From: Pseudomonas poae
GTDB lineage: Bacteria > Pseudomonadota > Gammaproteobacteria > Pseudomonadales > Pseudomonadaceae
DNA length: 64,000 nucleotides
Direction: 5' to 3'
Assembly: GCA_028869255.1 (NCBI GenBank)
Contig: CP110972.1
Coordinates: 3,415,001 to 3,479,000, forward strand
The notes under the pieces were generated by a model. That model was not told where the DNA came from. It ran no database searches and worked only from the letters and a program-made list of their open reading frames with translations. Below, one piece after another: positions 29,606 to 37,865 of the stretch. The first letter of the stretch is position 1. Each line of letters opens with the position of its first letter. Both the position numbers and the translations under genes were made by a program.

Positions 29606-29717
29606 ATCAAGAGCACAAAAAAGCACACTCCAAGCCAGGCTATCGGGTCCTACCCATCGCCAACCGGGTCTCATTAGCGGGTTGTACTGCTGGCGTACTC
29701 TAGCTTAAGAAAGGAAC

Positions 29718-30299
29718 TTAAAACGCCAGTAACAGAGCACCCGCGCCAGCCGAAAACAGGCCGACAGTGCGAATGAGCATTGCGCCACCGATTGGCGTCC
29801 ATCGCGCCAAGCCATAGCCGGTTGCGTGCAACGCCGATGTCGCTGCGACAAACCCGACGGCATACCACGCAGGGCTGGCCATCTGCGGTAATTCAATGCC
29901 ATGGGCAATGCCGTGCGCCAGCCCGGCCAGCCCGGTGATGACGATACTGACAGCCATCGGCGGACTCGCAGCTACGGCAACCAGCAAACCCAAGGCAAGT
30001 ACCGAGGCAGCAATACCGTTTTCCAGATATGGCACCGAAAACCCGTCAAAACCCAACAATCCACCCAATAACATGCAGCTCACAAAGGCCACCGGCAACT
30101 TCCACCTGGCACTGCCCTTCTGCTGCGCAGCCCACAACCCCACTGCAAACATCGCCAACAGGTGGTCAATTCCGGTCAACGGGTGAGTCACACCTGCCAT
30201 CAGACCTGACTCATCATGGCCGGGATGGGCAAATGCCAAAGCCGGCATTACACAAAGTGCAGTGCAAATAATCACACGCGCAGATTGAATTTTTCTCAT
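29718..30299 (-). CDS. ureJ: HupE/UreJ family membrane protein
   Basis: 193 residues with a signal-like first segment and about six membrane helices. After the first helix it has HPGHDESGLMAGVTHPLTGIDHLLAM, the family's histidine-rich motif. HupE/UreJ proteins are putative nickel permeases; nickel is the urease cofactor, and the urease genes lie 9 kb away on the other strand. Here it follows the amidase after 75 bp. AAGGAG precedes the ATG at 30299. A nickel role is known for the family, its use here is inferred. Confidence 0.82.
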   Translation of the reverse strand: MRKIQSARVIICTALCVMPALAFAHPGHDESGLMAGVTHPLTGIDHLLAMFAVGLWAAQQKGSARWKLPVAFVSCMLLGGLLGFDGFSVPYLENGIAASVLALGLLVAVAASPPMAVSIVITGLAGLAHGIAHGIELPQMASPAWYAVGFVAATSALHATGYGLARWTPIGGAMLIRTVGLFSAGAGALLLAF

Positions 30300-30333
30300 G
30301 AAAGGCTCCTTGGGTCAGTCACCAAACCCAGTC

Positions 30334-30355
30334 GCCAGCAAACGTATTTGCCGGC
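30334..30355. other. Hairpin between amidase and hupE
   Basis: GCCAGCAAA and TTTGCCGGC pair with one mismatch around loop CGTA. There is no T run, so at most a weak terminator or an mRNA processing element in the amidase-hupE transcript. Confidence 0.35.
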
Positions 30356-30374
30356 GCATGGGCAGACAATAGGT

Positions 30375-31910
30375 TTACAGCACCGGGGGTTTAGGGAAGG
30401 TGCCACGGGCCTGTTCGTAGGCCTGAGCAACGCGCAACGCGAGGGCGTCCTGGAAACGCGGGGCGACGATCATCATGGCTACCGGCAACCCGTCCGCAAG
30501 CCCCGCCGGGATCGACGTCGCGGGGTGCCCCGTGAGGTCAAACGGTGCGGTATTGGCGAGCATGTCCAGCGCACTGCGTACGTACTCCTCGACGGGCGCA
30601 TCCGCCGCGGTCAACGGCGTGGCTACGAACGGCATGGTGGGCATTACCAATACATCAAAATCCTTGAATGCCTCGTCGTACTGGCGCGTCAGCTCCGGTA
30701 CCAGCATCCGTGCCTTGGCGTAGTAGGCGCCATGCAGGTGTTTCAGGCTGTAGTGACCGGTCAACGCGACCGCTCGCACGCTGCTGGACAACGCGTCGGC
30801 GTGTTCACGGCGTTTTTCGCCGAAGTAACTCATGATGTCCGGGTCGTAATAACCGTCGACGTTCATGCCATAACCATTGCCCTGCAGCATCTGATACGCC
30901 GCGCCGTCAGTGGCAATCACGTTCCACAGATCCAAAGCCACGCCCGTATGCCACGGAGCACTCGCTTCGCCGACGCTGGCGCCCAGGCTTTCAAGCTGGG
31001 CGACCGCCGCCTTGACCAGTGCATCCACCTGCGGCTCGGACATTCCCGGGATCGCAAAGCCCTCGCGCAGCACGCCGATTTTCAAGCCGCTAACGCCCTG
31101 CTCCAGTGTCGCGAGGCAGTTAACCGCCGGCGGATTTTTCTGCCGCGAATCAAGCCCGTCGACCCCCGCAATGACGTCGAGCATCACTGCCACATCGCGC
31201 ACGTTATTGGCCATCGGGCCCACGTGATCGATGGTTCGCTCAATCGGGAACGCCCCGGTGTAAGGCACCAGGCCGTAAGTCGGTTTGTGACCTACGATGC
31301 CGCTCCAGGCTGACGGCATCCGGATCGAGCCGCCCTGATCGCCGCCGATGGCCATGTCGACTTGGCCAAGCGCCACCAGCACCGCGCTACCGCTGGACGA
31401 GCCGCCTGCATTGCGCGTCAAGTCCCACGGGTTTTTAACCGGGCCACTGGCGGAGGTGAAACTTGCTCCAGAAAAGCACAGGTCTTCACATACCGACTTG
31501 CCGACCACCGTGGCCCCGGCCGCCAGCAAGCGTTTGACCACGGTGGCATCTTCGGATGGGATATAACCGTCCAGGCTCAATGAGCCGTTAGCCATGGGGA
31601 CGCCAGCCACCGACACGTTGTCCTTGATGACCACGGTCTTGCCGGCGAGTGGTCCTTGCGCGGCTCCGACGATTCGGGTTTTCACGTACCACGCGCCGTG
31701 CAGGTTGTCTGCCTCGGCGGCTTTGCTGTATTCGCGCTCAGGCGGTTGCTGCGCGACGTTGGCGGCGTACAGCGCATCGATGGTTTCATAGGAGTTCAAT
31801 GTTTCGTCGGCCAGGTTGAGGAATGCCTCCATCTGGCTATCCGTCAGGTGATAACCGTGGTCTTCGGCGGCAATCAGAAAATCAGCTTTACTGGGGCGTT
31901 TTACGGACAT
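30375..31910 (-). CDS. Amidase, amidase-signature family
   Basis: 511 residues. The Ser-cisSer-Lys triad is visible: Lys in VIKDNVSVAG, the cis-Ser and nucleophile in GGSSSGSA and GGDQGGSIRMPSAW. An N-terminal helical extension (about 1-80) is like that of the broad-spectrum amidase of Rhodococcus. It hydrolyses amides to acids plus ammonia. This differs from P. aeruginosa AmiE, a nitrilase-type enzyme, yet here too it is linked to amiC and amiR. The ATG at 31910 has GGAG. The 213-bp leader from amiR contains structured RNA. Confidence 0.88.
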   Translation of the reverse strand: MSVKRPSKADFLIAAEDHGYHLTDSQMEAFLNLADETLNSYETIDALYAANVAQQPPEREYSKAAEADNLHGAWYVKTRIVGAAQGPLAGKTVVIKDNVSVAGVPMANGSLSLDGYIPSEDATVVKRLLAAGATVVGKSVCEDLCFSGASFTSASGPVKNPWDLTRNAGGSSSGSAVLVALGQVDMAIGGDQGGSIRMPSAWSGIVGHKPTYGLVPYTGAFPIERTIDHVGPMANNVRDVAVMLDVIAGVDGLDSRQKNPPAVNCLATLEQGVSGLKIGVLREGFAIPGMSEPQVDALVKAAVAQLESLGASVGEASAPWHTGVALDLWNVIATDGAAYQMLQGNGYGMNVDGYYDPDIMSYFGEKRREHADALSSSVRAVALTGHYSLKHLHGAYYAKARMLVPELTRQYDEAFKDFDVLVMPTMPFVATPLTAADAPVEEYVRSALDMLANTAPFDLTGHPATSIPAGLADGLPVAMMIVAPRFQDALALRVAQAYEQARGTFPKPPVL

Positions 31911-31938
31911 GGTGTTCTCCAAGTGACGTTAAGAACCA

Positions 31939-31950
31939 CCCGATATCGGG
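31939..31950. other. Short palindrome near the amidase start
   Basis: CCCGATATCGGG is a perfect 12-bp palindrome; on the coding strand it is followed by TGGTTCTT. It could be a weak terminator or sequester element at the end of the amidase leader. Confidence 0.3.
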
Positions 31951-32005
31951 CGATCATTGACTCGAACCGGCAGTGCCCAATGCACAGGTTACGGCTCGCT
32001 CCGGA

Positions 32006-32067
32006 GGACTCCATTGTCCACGCCGGTCGCCACGCGGTGATCCATACCTGCCAAGGGAGGCGTATGG
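32006..32067 (-). ncRNA. Structured leader RNA of amidase, similar to the urtA leader
   Basis: On the coding strand a stem CCATAC/GTATGG encloses GCC-TCCCTT-GGC with an AG bulge (32067 to 32042), followed 22 nt later by GGAC-AATGGA-GTCC (32019 to 32006). The urtA leader at 34404-34466 has the same plan, with one compensatory pair change (A-U here, C-G there) and the same TTTG before and CACC after the first stem. The hexaloop AATGGA has A1 and G4, as ANTAR-bound hairpins do. Confidence 0.65.
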
Positions 32068-32088
32068 CAAACGTCCACGCAGAAGAGG

Positions 32089-32110
32089 ATCAAGCCCTCA
32101 CTGGCTTGAT
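32089..32110 (-). ncRNA. Hexaloop hairpin after amiR, possible ANTAR target
   Basis: ATCAAGCC-AGTGAG-GGCTTGAT: a perfect 8-bp stem with a six-base loop that has A at position 1 and G at position 4, the pattern recognised by ANTAR proteins. It begins 14 nt after the amiR stop in the transcript that continues to the amidase. It could alternatively be a rho-independent terminator, but only a weak pyrimidine stretch follows. Confidence 0.55.
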
Positions 32111-32123
32111 GCTCAAAGGCTGT

Positions 32124-32756
32124 TCAGGAACAGGCTTGTCGCAACAACTCGTGGGCCTTGACCAGCGCTTCGGCGATTTTTTCCACCGGTTCGCGCTTGG
32201 CCATGGCTTGATCCCGCAAGGCGTTATAGGCATCGGTCTCTGACATGCCCTTGGTTTCGATGAGGATTATTTTGGCCTGCTGCACGGTGCGCATTACCGC
32301 CATGCGCCCTTCCAGGCGCTTGACGTGCCTTTCCCGTTCACGAGCCTTGCGTGACTGACTGAGCGTGATTGCCAAAGCGGTCAGCAAACCGAACGACTTG
32401 ACTGGCGAAGGAATGACAGAGCAAGCGTTCAGTTGCACCAATGCCTCGACGATGATCGGGTTCTCATAGGCAATCACCGGAATGATCGGCGGCGTGCTGG
32501 CGTGCAGCAGCCAAGGCGTATTGGTCGACAGGCTTTCCGGCGACACCGCCAACACGATCACGTCAACCTCGGCAGTCAAGCGCTCCGGAATCGGCCATTG
32601 CACACGCACCTGACAACCGATGCGCTGCAACTGTTCGATCAGGTTGCGCCCATCATCGTCATCGGGGTGCATCACCAATACGCTGACGTCGCGCAGGTCC
32701 TTGATGCCCCCGGCACCGTCGTTGCGCAGGCGTTTCTTGGCGGCGCGCAAGGTCAT
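32124..32756 (-). CDS. amiR: ANTAR-domain antiterminator, AmiR-like
   Basis: 210 residues: a pseudo-receiver domain at about 20-135 (VSVLVMHPDDDDGRNLIEQL), a coiled coil, and a C-terminal ANTAR RNA-binding domain (QQAKIILIETKGMSETDAYN, ALRDQAMAKREP). AmiR in P. aeruginosa binds leader RNA and stops termination once released from AmiC. Start ATG at 32756 overlaps the amiC stop (ATGA), which fits a stoichiometric AmiC-AmiR complex. The nearby hexaloop hairpins are likely RNA targets. Confidence 0.87.
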   Translation of the reverse strand: MTLRAAKKRLRNDGAGGIKDLRDVSVLVMHPDDDDGRNLIEQLQRIGCQVRVQWPIPERLTAEVDVIVLAVSPESLSTNTPWLLHASTPPIIPVIAYENPIIVEALVQLNACSVIPSPVKSFGLLTALAITLSQSRKARERERHVKRLEGRMAVMRTVQQAKIILIETKGMSETDAYNALRDQAMAKREPVEKIAEALVKAHELLRQACS

Positions 32757-33901
32757 GGACGTCTCCCCACCGAACCGGACCATTCATTGAAATTGGGTGC
32801 AATGGCATAAGGGTCAGGCTTGAGTGCACCCTGGCTCTCGTAAAGGATGTCGAACTGGCCCTCGACATTGGCCCGGCCGATCCGCGAAAACAGGTAGGTA
32901 TGGTGATTGTTGGCATCAACCCGGATGCGTCCTTGTGGCGCTTCGAATTCCAGCCCGCGCATGGCCTGCAGCACATCCTCCACTTCAGTGCTGCCCGCTC
33001 TGACGATCGCCTTGGCCAGCAAGTGCACCTGAAAGTACGCCGCCTCCCAGCAACGGTCGGTGACCTGGTGTTGACCAAACAACTCGCGGTATTGGGCGAT
33101 GCATTGGCGGTTGGTCGGCGTGTCCACCGACTGAAAATACGTAGCCGCCGAAATATGCCCTGCGCCCAGATGAACCCCCATTTGCTTGATGTCGGTTTCG
33201 CTGGTCGTCAGGCTCGCAATCGGCATCACTGCCGGGTCAAAGCCTGCGTCGGCGTAGGCCTGGTACAAATGCCCCATGGTTTCGCCAACGACCGTCGAGA
33301 AAATAAACGAGGGTTTGAGCTCCTTGGCCTTGACCATCAACTTGGCAAAATCTTCGGGACGTGCGTTTTTCAGCGGCAGGTAATACTCGCCCAGCTTGGT
33401 GCCGCCACGCTCGTACAACAGGTCGCTCATCAAGCGATTGGTTTCGTACGGGTAGACGTATTCGGAACCGATCATCAACACGCGATTGCCGAAGTTGTCG
33501 AGCATGTAATTGCCCAGCGGTAACGCATTGTGATTCGGTGTAGCACCGGTGTAGATGATATTGCGCGAATACTCGAAACCTTCGTAATACACCGGGTACA
33601 GCAACAGCGCGTCGTAACGCTCAACAATCGGCAATGCCGCCTTACGAGCCGCCGAGGTGTAGCAACCAAAGAAAAACCGCAGGTGTTCTTCGCGGATAAG
33701 CGCTTCGATGTGCATGGCGTACAGCGCAGGCGTTGAATCGGGGTTGCGGGTGATCAACTGCAGCGGGCGACCATCGACTCCGCCTGCCGCATTGATCTGT
33801 GCAATTGCGAACTGCGCGCCGCGCATCGTCGAGCCCTCGGCAGCCGCCGTGACACCGGTATCGGAAAACAGACCGCCTATGCGGATCGACTGGTCAACCA
33901 T
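32753..33901 (-). CDS. amiC: Cytoplasmic amide/urea sensor, AmiC-like
   Basis: 382 residues of the periplasmic-binding-protein fold (type I, UrtA/AmiC/FmdD branch) but without a signal peptide, so cytoplasmic, as AmiC is. Seen: GGLFSDTGVTAAAEGSTMRG, GCYTSAARKAALPIVERYDA and YPVYYEGFEYSRNIIYTGA. It should bind a short amide or urea and control AmiR. It is related to the transporter's binding protein at 34552. First gene of the amiC-amiR-amidase-hupE set. Confidence 0.86.
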   Translation of the reverse strand: MVDQSIRIGGLFSDTGVTAAAEGSTMRGAQFAIAQINAAGGVDGRPLQLITRNPDSTPALYAMHIEALIREEHLRFFFGCYTSAARKAALPIVERYDALLLYPVYYEGFEYSRNIIYTGATPNHNALPLGNYMLDNFGNRVLMIGSEYVYPYETNRLMSDLLYERGGTKLGEYYLPLKNARPEDFAKLMVKAKELKPSFIFSTVVGETMGHLYQAYADAGFDPAVMPIASLTTSETDIKQMGVHLGAGHISAATYFQSVDTPTNRQCIAQYRELFGQHQVTDRCWEAAYFQVHLLAKAIVRAGSTEVEDVLQAMRGLEFEAPQGRIRVDANNHHTYLFSRIGRANVEGQFDILYESQGALKPDPYAIAPNFNEWSGSVGRRP

Positions 33902-34354
33902 GCCTATAAACCTTGTTCAACGTGAGAAAAGACACCCGCGCGTGGATGGGGGTCTGGAGGCCTGTGCAAAAAATGATTGAGCGAGACGCCGTATAACGCA
34001 ACGGCTGCTCTCAGGCGGGTTGTGCCTGGGGCTGGCGCGACAACACTGTCAGGGCCAGTCATGCGAGGGGCCTTCCACACCTGCCGAGGATGGGCGTGTG
34101 ACAAGGGACCCTGCGAGGGTGTTGCCTTGCGCTCATGCAGATAGTGGGCCACCCGCAATGGGCGACCTGCACGCGTGGCGCAGGCCGGGTTCAATCCTTG
34201 CCTTGGAGCCAACTCATGCCGCCCAGACACTCACGGTATTGGTGCATTTATGCTGCATTCGCGCCAAAGCAGCGCAGCCCGGTAACACTCGGCAATAGAT
34301 GCACAAGTCACTCGTCCCCGCCTTCAACTGCCCGGAAAGCGCCTTGGTCGCAAT
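33902..34354. other. Non-coding divergent region between amiC and urtA promoter
   Basis: No gene is seen. A half-site like that of NtrC, TGGTGCA, lies at 34240-34246, about 110 bp upstream of the sigma-54 promoter at 34355. No clear sigma-54 or sigma-70 promoter for amiC could be picked by eye. Confidence 0.4.
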
Positions 34355-34370
34355 TGGCACTGCCCTTGCT
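34355..34370 (+). promoter_or_regulatory. Sigma-54 promoter of the urt-ure operon
   Basis: TGGCAC-TGCCC-TTGCT fits the -24/-12 consensus in every conserved base. Transcription would start near 34381, giving a leader of about 170 nt. Sigma-54 together with NtrC is the usual control of urea uptake and urease under nitrogen limitation. Confidence 0.75.
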
Positions 34371-34403
34371 ATAACTCTCCTGAGACATCGCGCCAGCTGT
34401 TTG

Positions 34404-34466
34404 CCCTACGCCCCCTTGGCAGGTAGGGAAGCACCTCGCGTACGACTGGATCGGACACAGCTGTCC
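34404..34466 (+). ncRNA. Structured leader RNA upstream of urtA
   Basis: A stem CCCTAC/GTAGGG encloses GCC-CCCTT-GGC plus an AG bulge (34404-34428), followed 24 nt later by GGAC-ACAGCT-GTCC (34453-34466). The loop ACAGCT has A1 and G4. The layout is shared with the amidase leader at 32006-32067. It sits between a sigma-54 promoter and an intrinsic terminator, the place of a riboswitch or an ANTAR-controlled attenuator. I do not recognise it as a known class. Confidence 0.65.
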
Positions 34467-34484
34467 CGCCAGATTCGGCACAAG

Positions 34485-34533
34485 AAGCCTGATTTCCCGA
34501 CTATTGATTTAGCCGGGATGTCGGGCTTTTTTT
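34485..34533 (+). terminator. Intrinsic terminator/attenuator in the urtA leader
   Basis: AAGCCTGA (34485-34492) pairs with TCGGGCTT (34521-34528) with one G-U pair, and CCCG (34496-34499) pairs with CGGG (34514-34517); seven T follow (34527-34533). It ends 18 bp before the urtA start, so it must be bypassed for expression. GGGAA at 34426-34430 can pair with TTCCC at 34494-34498, which would compete with it. Confidence 0.7.
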
Positions 34534-34551
34534 ATTCCTGGAGAGAAGTGA

Positions 34552-35733
34552 ATGCACAACGACAAACGCCGTTTGATCAAGCATGCCCTGCTGCTGGGCG
34601 CCTTCAGCCTGTTGCCGTTTTCCCTGGTCAGTCAGGTGCAGGCAGCCGACACCGTGAAGGTCGGCATCATCCACTCGCTCACCGGCACCATGGCCATGAG
34701 TGAGGCCTCGGTGGTGGATGCGGAAAAACTCGCCATCGACGAAATCAACGCCAGTGGTGGCGTGCTCGGCAAGACCATCGAACCGATCGTCGAGGACGGC
34801 GCCAGCGATTGGCCGACCTTCGCCGAGAAGGCGCGCAAGCTGTTGGAAAACGATCACGTTGTCGCTACGTTCGGCGCCTACACCTCAGCGTCGCGTAAAG
34901 CGGTGTTGCCGGTGTTCGAACGCAACAAGGCGTTGCTGTATTACCCGACGTTCTATGAAGGCCTGGAAAAATCCCCGGCGATCATCTACACCGGCGCGGA
35001 AGCATCGCAGCAAACCCTGGCCGCCGTCAGTTGGTTGATGGCCAACAAAGGCAAGACCGTCTACCTCGTCGGCTCCGACTATATCTGGCCGCGCACCACC
35101 AACAAGCTGGCGCGGGCGTCGGTGACCAAACAGGGCGGATCCATCGTGGGTGAGGATTACCTGCCCCTGGGCAACATCGAGTTCTCCTCGGTGATCAACA
35201 AAATCAAGGCCGCCAAGCCCGACATCGTGCTGTCGACCATCGTCGGTGGCTCAAACGTGGCGTTCTACAAACAACTCAAGGCCGCGGGCATCGACAGCAG
35301 CAACCAGACGCTGATGGCGCTGGCCGTCACCGAGGAAGAGGTCACCGGCATCGGCGCCGAAAACCTCACCGGCTTTCTCACGTGCATGAGCTACTTCCAG
35401 AGCCTGAAAAACCCGGTCAACGAGAAATTCGTCGCCGCCTTCAAGGCCCGCTATGGCGAGAAACGCGTGGTCGGCGACCCAATGGCTGCCGCGTACACCG
35501 CCGTGTACCTGTGGAAAAAAGCCGTGGAAAAAGCCGGCAGTTTCGACGTCCCGGCCGTGATCGCCGCGTCCTCGGAGCTGACCCTAGACGCGCCTGAAGG
35601 CGAGGTCAAAGTGCACAAGGACAACCACCACCTGTGGAAGCGCGCGCGCATCGGCACCATCAACGCCCAGGGTCAGGTTGACGTGATCTACGAGTCTGCG
35701 CCCATCGAGCCCAACCCTTTCCCGAAACTGTGA
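34552..35733 (+). CDS. urtA: Urea/short-amide ABC transporter, periplasmic binding protein
   Basis: 393 residues with a Sec signal peptide (cut near VQA-ADTVKVG). Type I binding protein of the UrtA/FmdD group: VGIIHSLTGTMAMSE, DGASDWPTFAEKARKLL, YYPTFYEGLEKSPAIIYTGA. Most likely binds urea, given the urease genes in the same direction; the linked amidase and AmiC leave short amides possible. GGAGAG precedes the ATG. First gene behind the structured, attenuated leader. Confidence 0.88.
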   Translation: MHNDKRRLIKHALLLGAFSLLPFSLVSQVQAADTVKVGIIHSLTGTMAMSEASVVDAEKLAIDEINASGGVLGKTIEPIVEDGASDWPTFAEKARKLLENDHVVATFGAYTSASRKAVLPVFERNKALLYYPTFYEGLEKSPAIIYTGAEASQQTLAAVSWLMANKGKTVYLVGSDYIWPRTTNKLARASVTKQGGSIVGEDYLPLGNIEFSSVINKIKAAKPDIVLSTIVGGSNVAFYKQLKAAGIDSSNQTLMALAVTEEEVTGIGAENLTGFLTCMSYFQSLKNPVNEKFVAAFKARYGEKRVVGDPMAAAYTAVYLWKKAVEKAGSFDVPAVIAASSELTLDAPEGEVKVHKDNHHLWKRARIGTINAQGQVDVIYESAPIEPNPFPKL

Positions 35734-35812
35734 TGCAGGGTCGGGCGCGATCTGACTCGCGCCCTCTCCCGCCCACGCGGTCCGCCAACGTGCAGCGACA
35801 GGTAGCGACGCA

Positions 35813-36715
35813 ATGACTTTCGATATTTTGGTGATGCAGGTCTTCAGCGGGTTCTCGCTGTTCTCGGTGTTGGTGCTGATGGCCCTGGGGCTGACCATCG
35901 TATTTGGCCTGATGGGTGTCATCAACATGGCCCACGGCGAGTTGATGGCAATGGGGTCTTACATGACCTACGTCACGTCGGTTGTGTTTGCGCGCTACTT
36001 TCCCGACTACATGGGCTGGTATTTCGTGATCGGCATCGGCGTGGCCTTCGTCGTGACCTTCGCGTTTGGTTTCCTGCTCGAACGCTGCTTTATTCGCTTC
36101 ATGTACAACCGCCCGCTCGACACGCTTCTGGCCACCTGGGGCCTTTCGCTGGTACTGCAGCAGGTGTTCCGCCAGGTCTTCGGGCCCAAGGAAGTCAGCG
36201 TGCCCACGGTGCAATGGCTGCAAGGTGCCTGGAAGATCAGCGAAGGCCTGGAACTGCCGCTCAACCGGATTTTCATCATTGGCCTGACACTGGTCATCGC
36301 CGGCGCCGTGTTTCTGTTTTTGTACCGCAGCCGCTGGGGTTTGCGTATCCGCGCGGTGACTCAGAACCGCGCCATGGCCGGGGCGGCCGGCATCAACACT
36401 GCCCGCGTCGATGCGGTCACCTTTGCCCTGGGCTGCGGGCTGGCCGGGATCGCCGGCAGCTCGTTCACCATGCTGGCCTCGACCGGCCCGGTGAGCGGCC
36501 AGCAGTACCTGGTCGACACCTTCATCGTCGTGGTGTTTGGCGGAGTGGAGAGCTTGCTGGGCACCTTTCTGTCGGCCTTCGCCATCGGCCAGACGCAGAT
36601 TTCGCTGGAGTACCTCACCACCGGCTCCATGGCCAAAGCCATCACGCTGCTGGTGGTGATCGTGCTGCTGTTCTTCCGCCCCAACGGCCTGTTCGCCGCG
36701 AAAGTGAGACGCTGA
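35813..36715 (+). CDS. urtB: Urea ABC transporter permease UrtB
   Basis: 300-residue branched-chain-type permease with about eight membrane helices (LMALGLTIVFGLMGVINMAH at the start is the family hallmark). Some UrtB proteins have a long periplasmic N-terminal extension; this one does not. It pairs with UrtC in the inner membrane. 79-bp gap after urtA, next gene starts 1 bp after its stop. Confidence 0.88.
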   Translation: MTFDILVMQVFSGFSLFSVLVLMALGLTIVFGLMGVINMAHGELMAMGSYMTYVTSVVFARYFPDYMGWYFVIGIGVAFVVTFAFGFLLERCFIRFMYNRPLDTLLATWGLSLVLQQVFRQVFGPKEVSVPTVQWLQGAWKISEGLELPLNRIFIIGLTLVIAGAVFLFLYRSRWGLRIRAVTQNRAMAGAAGINTARVDAVTFALGCGLAGIAGSSFTMLASTGPVSGQQYLVDTFIVVVFGGVESLLGTFLSAFAIGQTQISLEYLTTGSMAKAITLLVVIVLLFFRPNGLFAAKVRR

Positions 36716-36716
36716 G

Positions 36717-37865
36717 ATGAACGATATGACTGAGACGCCCCTCACCCGTTCCAGCACTTCGACGCCGACCCCGCGCCGGCTGCGCGCCGGGTTGCTGCCA
36801 TTGCTCGAGCGCCACAGCCTGATCTGGCTGTCGCTCCTGTTGCTGGTGATATTGCCCCTGAGCCTGGGCGACTTTCGCCTGGGCCTGGCCGGCAAATACC
36901 TGAGCCTGGCGTTTTGCGCCGTGGGAATGGTGATGATCTGGGGGTACGGCGGGATACTCAGCCTGGGTCAGGGCATCTTCTTTGGCCTTGGCAGCTACAT
37001 GATGGCGATGTATCTGAAACTGGAAGCCACGGCCACCGACGAAGCGGCGAGCGCGCTCGCCGCCTTCTACGGCTCGGCGTTGCCGGACTTCATGATCTGG
37101 AACAGCGTCGACGCTCTGCCCTGGTGGTGGAAACCTTTCGAGTCAGCGACATTCACCTTTGCGGCGATCCTCATCCTCCCGGCATTGCTCGCATTTGTGT
37201 TCAGCTACGCGTACTTCAAGAAGCGCGTAGGCGGCGTGTACTTCTCGATCATCACCCTGTCGTTGGCAGCGATCATGTCAATCATGATCATCGGCCAGCA
37301 AGGCTACACCGGCGGGGTCAACGGCCTGACCGACTTCAAGACCGCCTTTGGCCTGAGCCTGCAAACGCCTCAGACGCCCTGGATTCTGTACCTGATCACC
37401 AGCCTGTTGCTGCTGGGCTGCGTGGCGTTGTGCGGGTTCATCCTGCGCAGCCGGCTGGGCAAAGTAGTGGTGGCGATCCGTGACCGCGAGGACCGCGTAC
37501 GGTTTTCCGGCTACAACACGGCGCTGTTCAAAGCATTCATCTTTGCCGTGGCGGCGCTGATCTCGGCGCTCGGCGGGGTGATGTTCACCCTGCAGGTCGG
37601 CCTTGCGTCGCCGTCGCTGGTGGGCATCATCCCCTCGACCGAAATCGTCATTTACGCTGCCCTTGGCGGGCGTCTGTCGCTGGTCGGTGCGGTGTACGGC
37701 ACGCTATTGATTGGCGTGGCCAAGACTTATCTGTCGGAAAATTTCGTCAACTTCTGGCAGTACTTCATCGGTTTTCTGTTCATGGGCGTGGTGCTGTTCT
37801 TACCGACCGGGCTGGCCGGTTTGCTGCAACGCCTTGGCCACAACAAACAAGAGGTGCAGTCATGA
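36717..37865 (+). CDS. urtC: Urea ABC transporter permease UrtC
   Basis: 382 residues, LivM-type permease with about ten membrane helices. Seen: GYGGILSLGQGIFFGLGSYM, TGGVNGLTDF and IRDREDRVRFSGYNTALFKA, the last in the cytoplasmic coupling loop. Overlaps urtD by ATGA at 37862. Confidence 0.88.
   Translation: MNDMTETPLTRSSTSTPTPRRLRAGLLPLLERHSLIWLSLLLLVILPLSLGDFRLGLAGKYLSLAFCAVGMVMIWGYGGILSLGQGIFFGLGSYMMAMYLKLEATATDEAASALAAFYGSALPDFMIWNSVDALPWWWKPFESATFTFAAILILPALLAFVFSYAYFKKRVGGVYFSIITLSLAAIMSIMIIGQQGYTGGVNGLTDFKTAFGLSLQTPQTPWILYLITSLLLLGCVALCGFILRSRLGKVVVAIRDREDRVRFSGYNTALFKAFIFAVAALISALGGVMFTLQVGLASPSLVGIIPSTEIVIYAALGGRLSLVGAVYGTLLIGVAKTYLSENFVNFWQYFIGFLFMGVVLFLPTGLAGLLQRLGHNKQEVQS

Noticed and set aside
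34404..34480. TPP or guanidine-I riboswitch in the urtA leader
   Set aside because: GTAGGGAAGC recalls the 3' part of TPP aptamers, but the CUGAGA and other conserved parts are missing or out of order; the guanidine-I core ACUGGUCCGAGAG is also absent.
35660..36895. Open frame of 411 codons antisense to urtB
   Set aside because: Highly biased His/Gln/Gly composition and full overlap with a clear permease.
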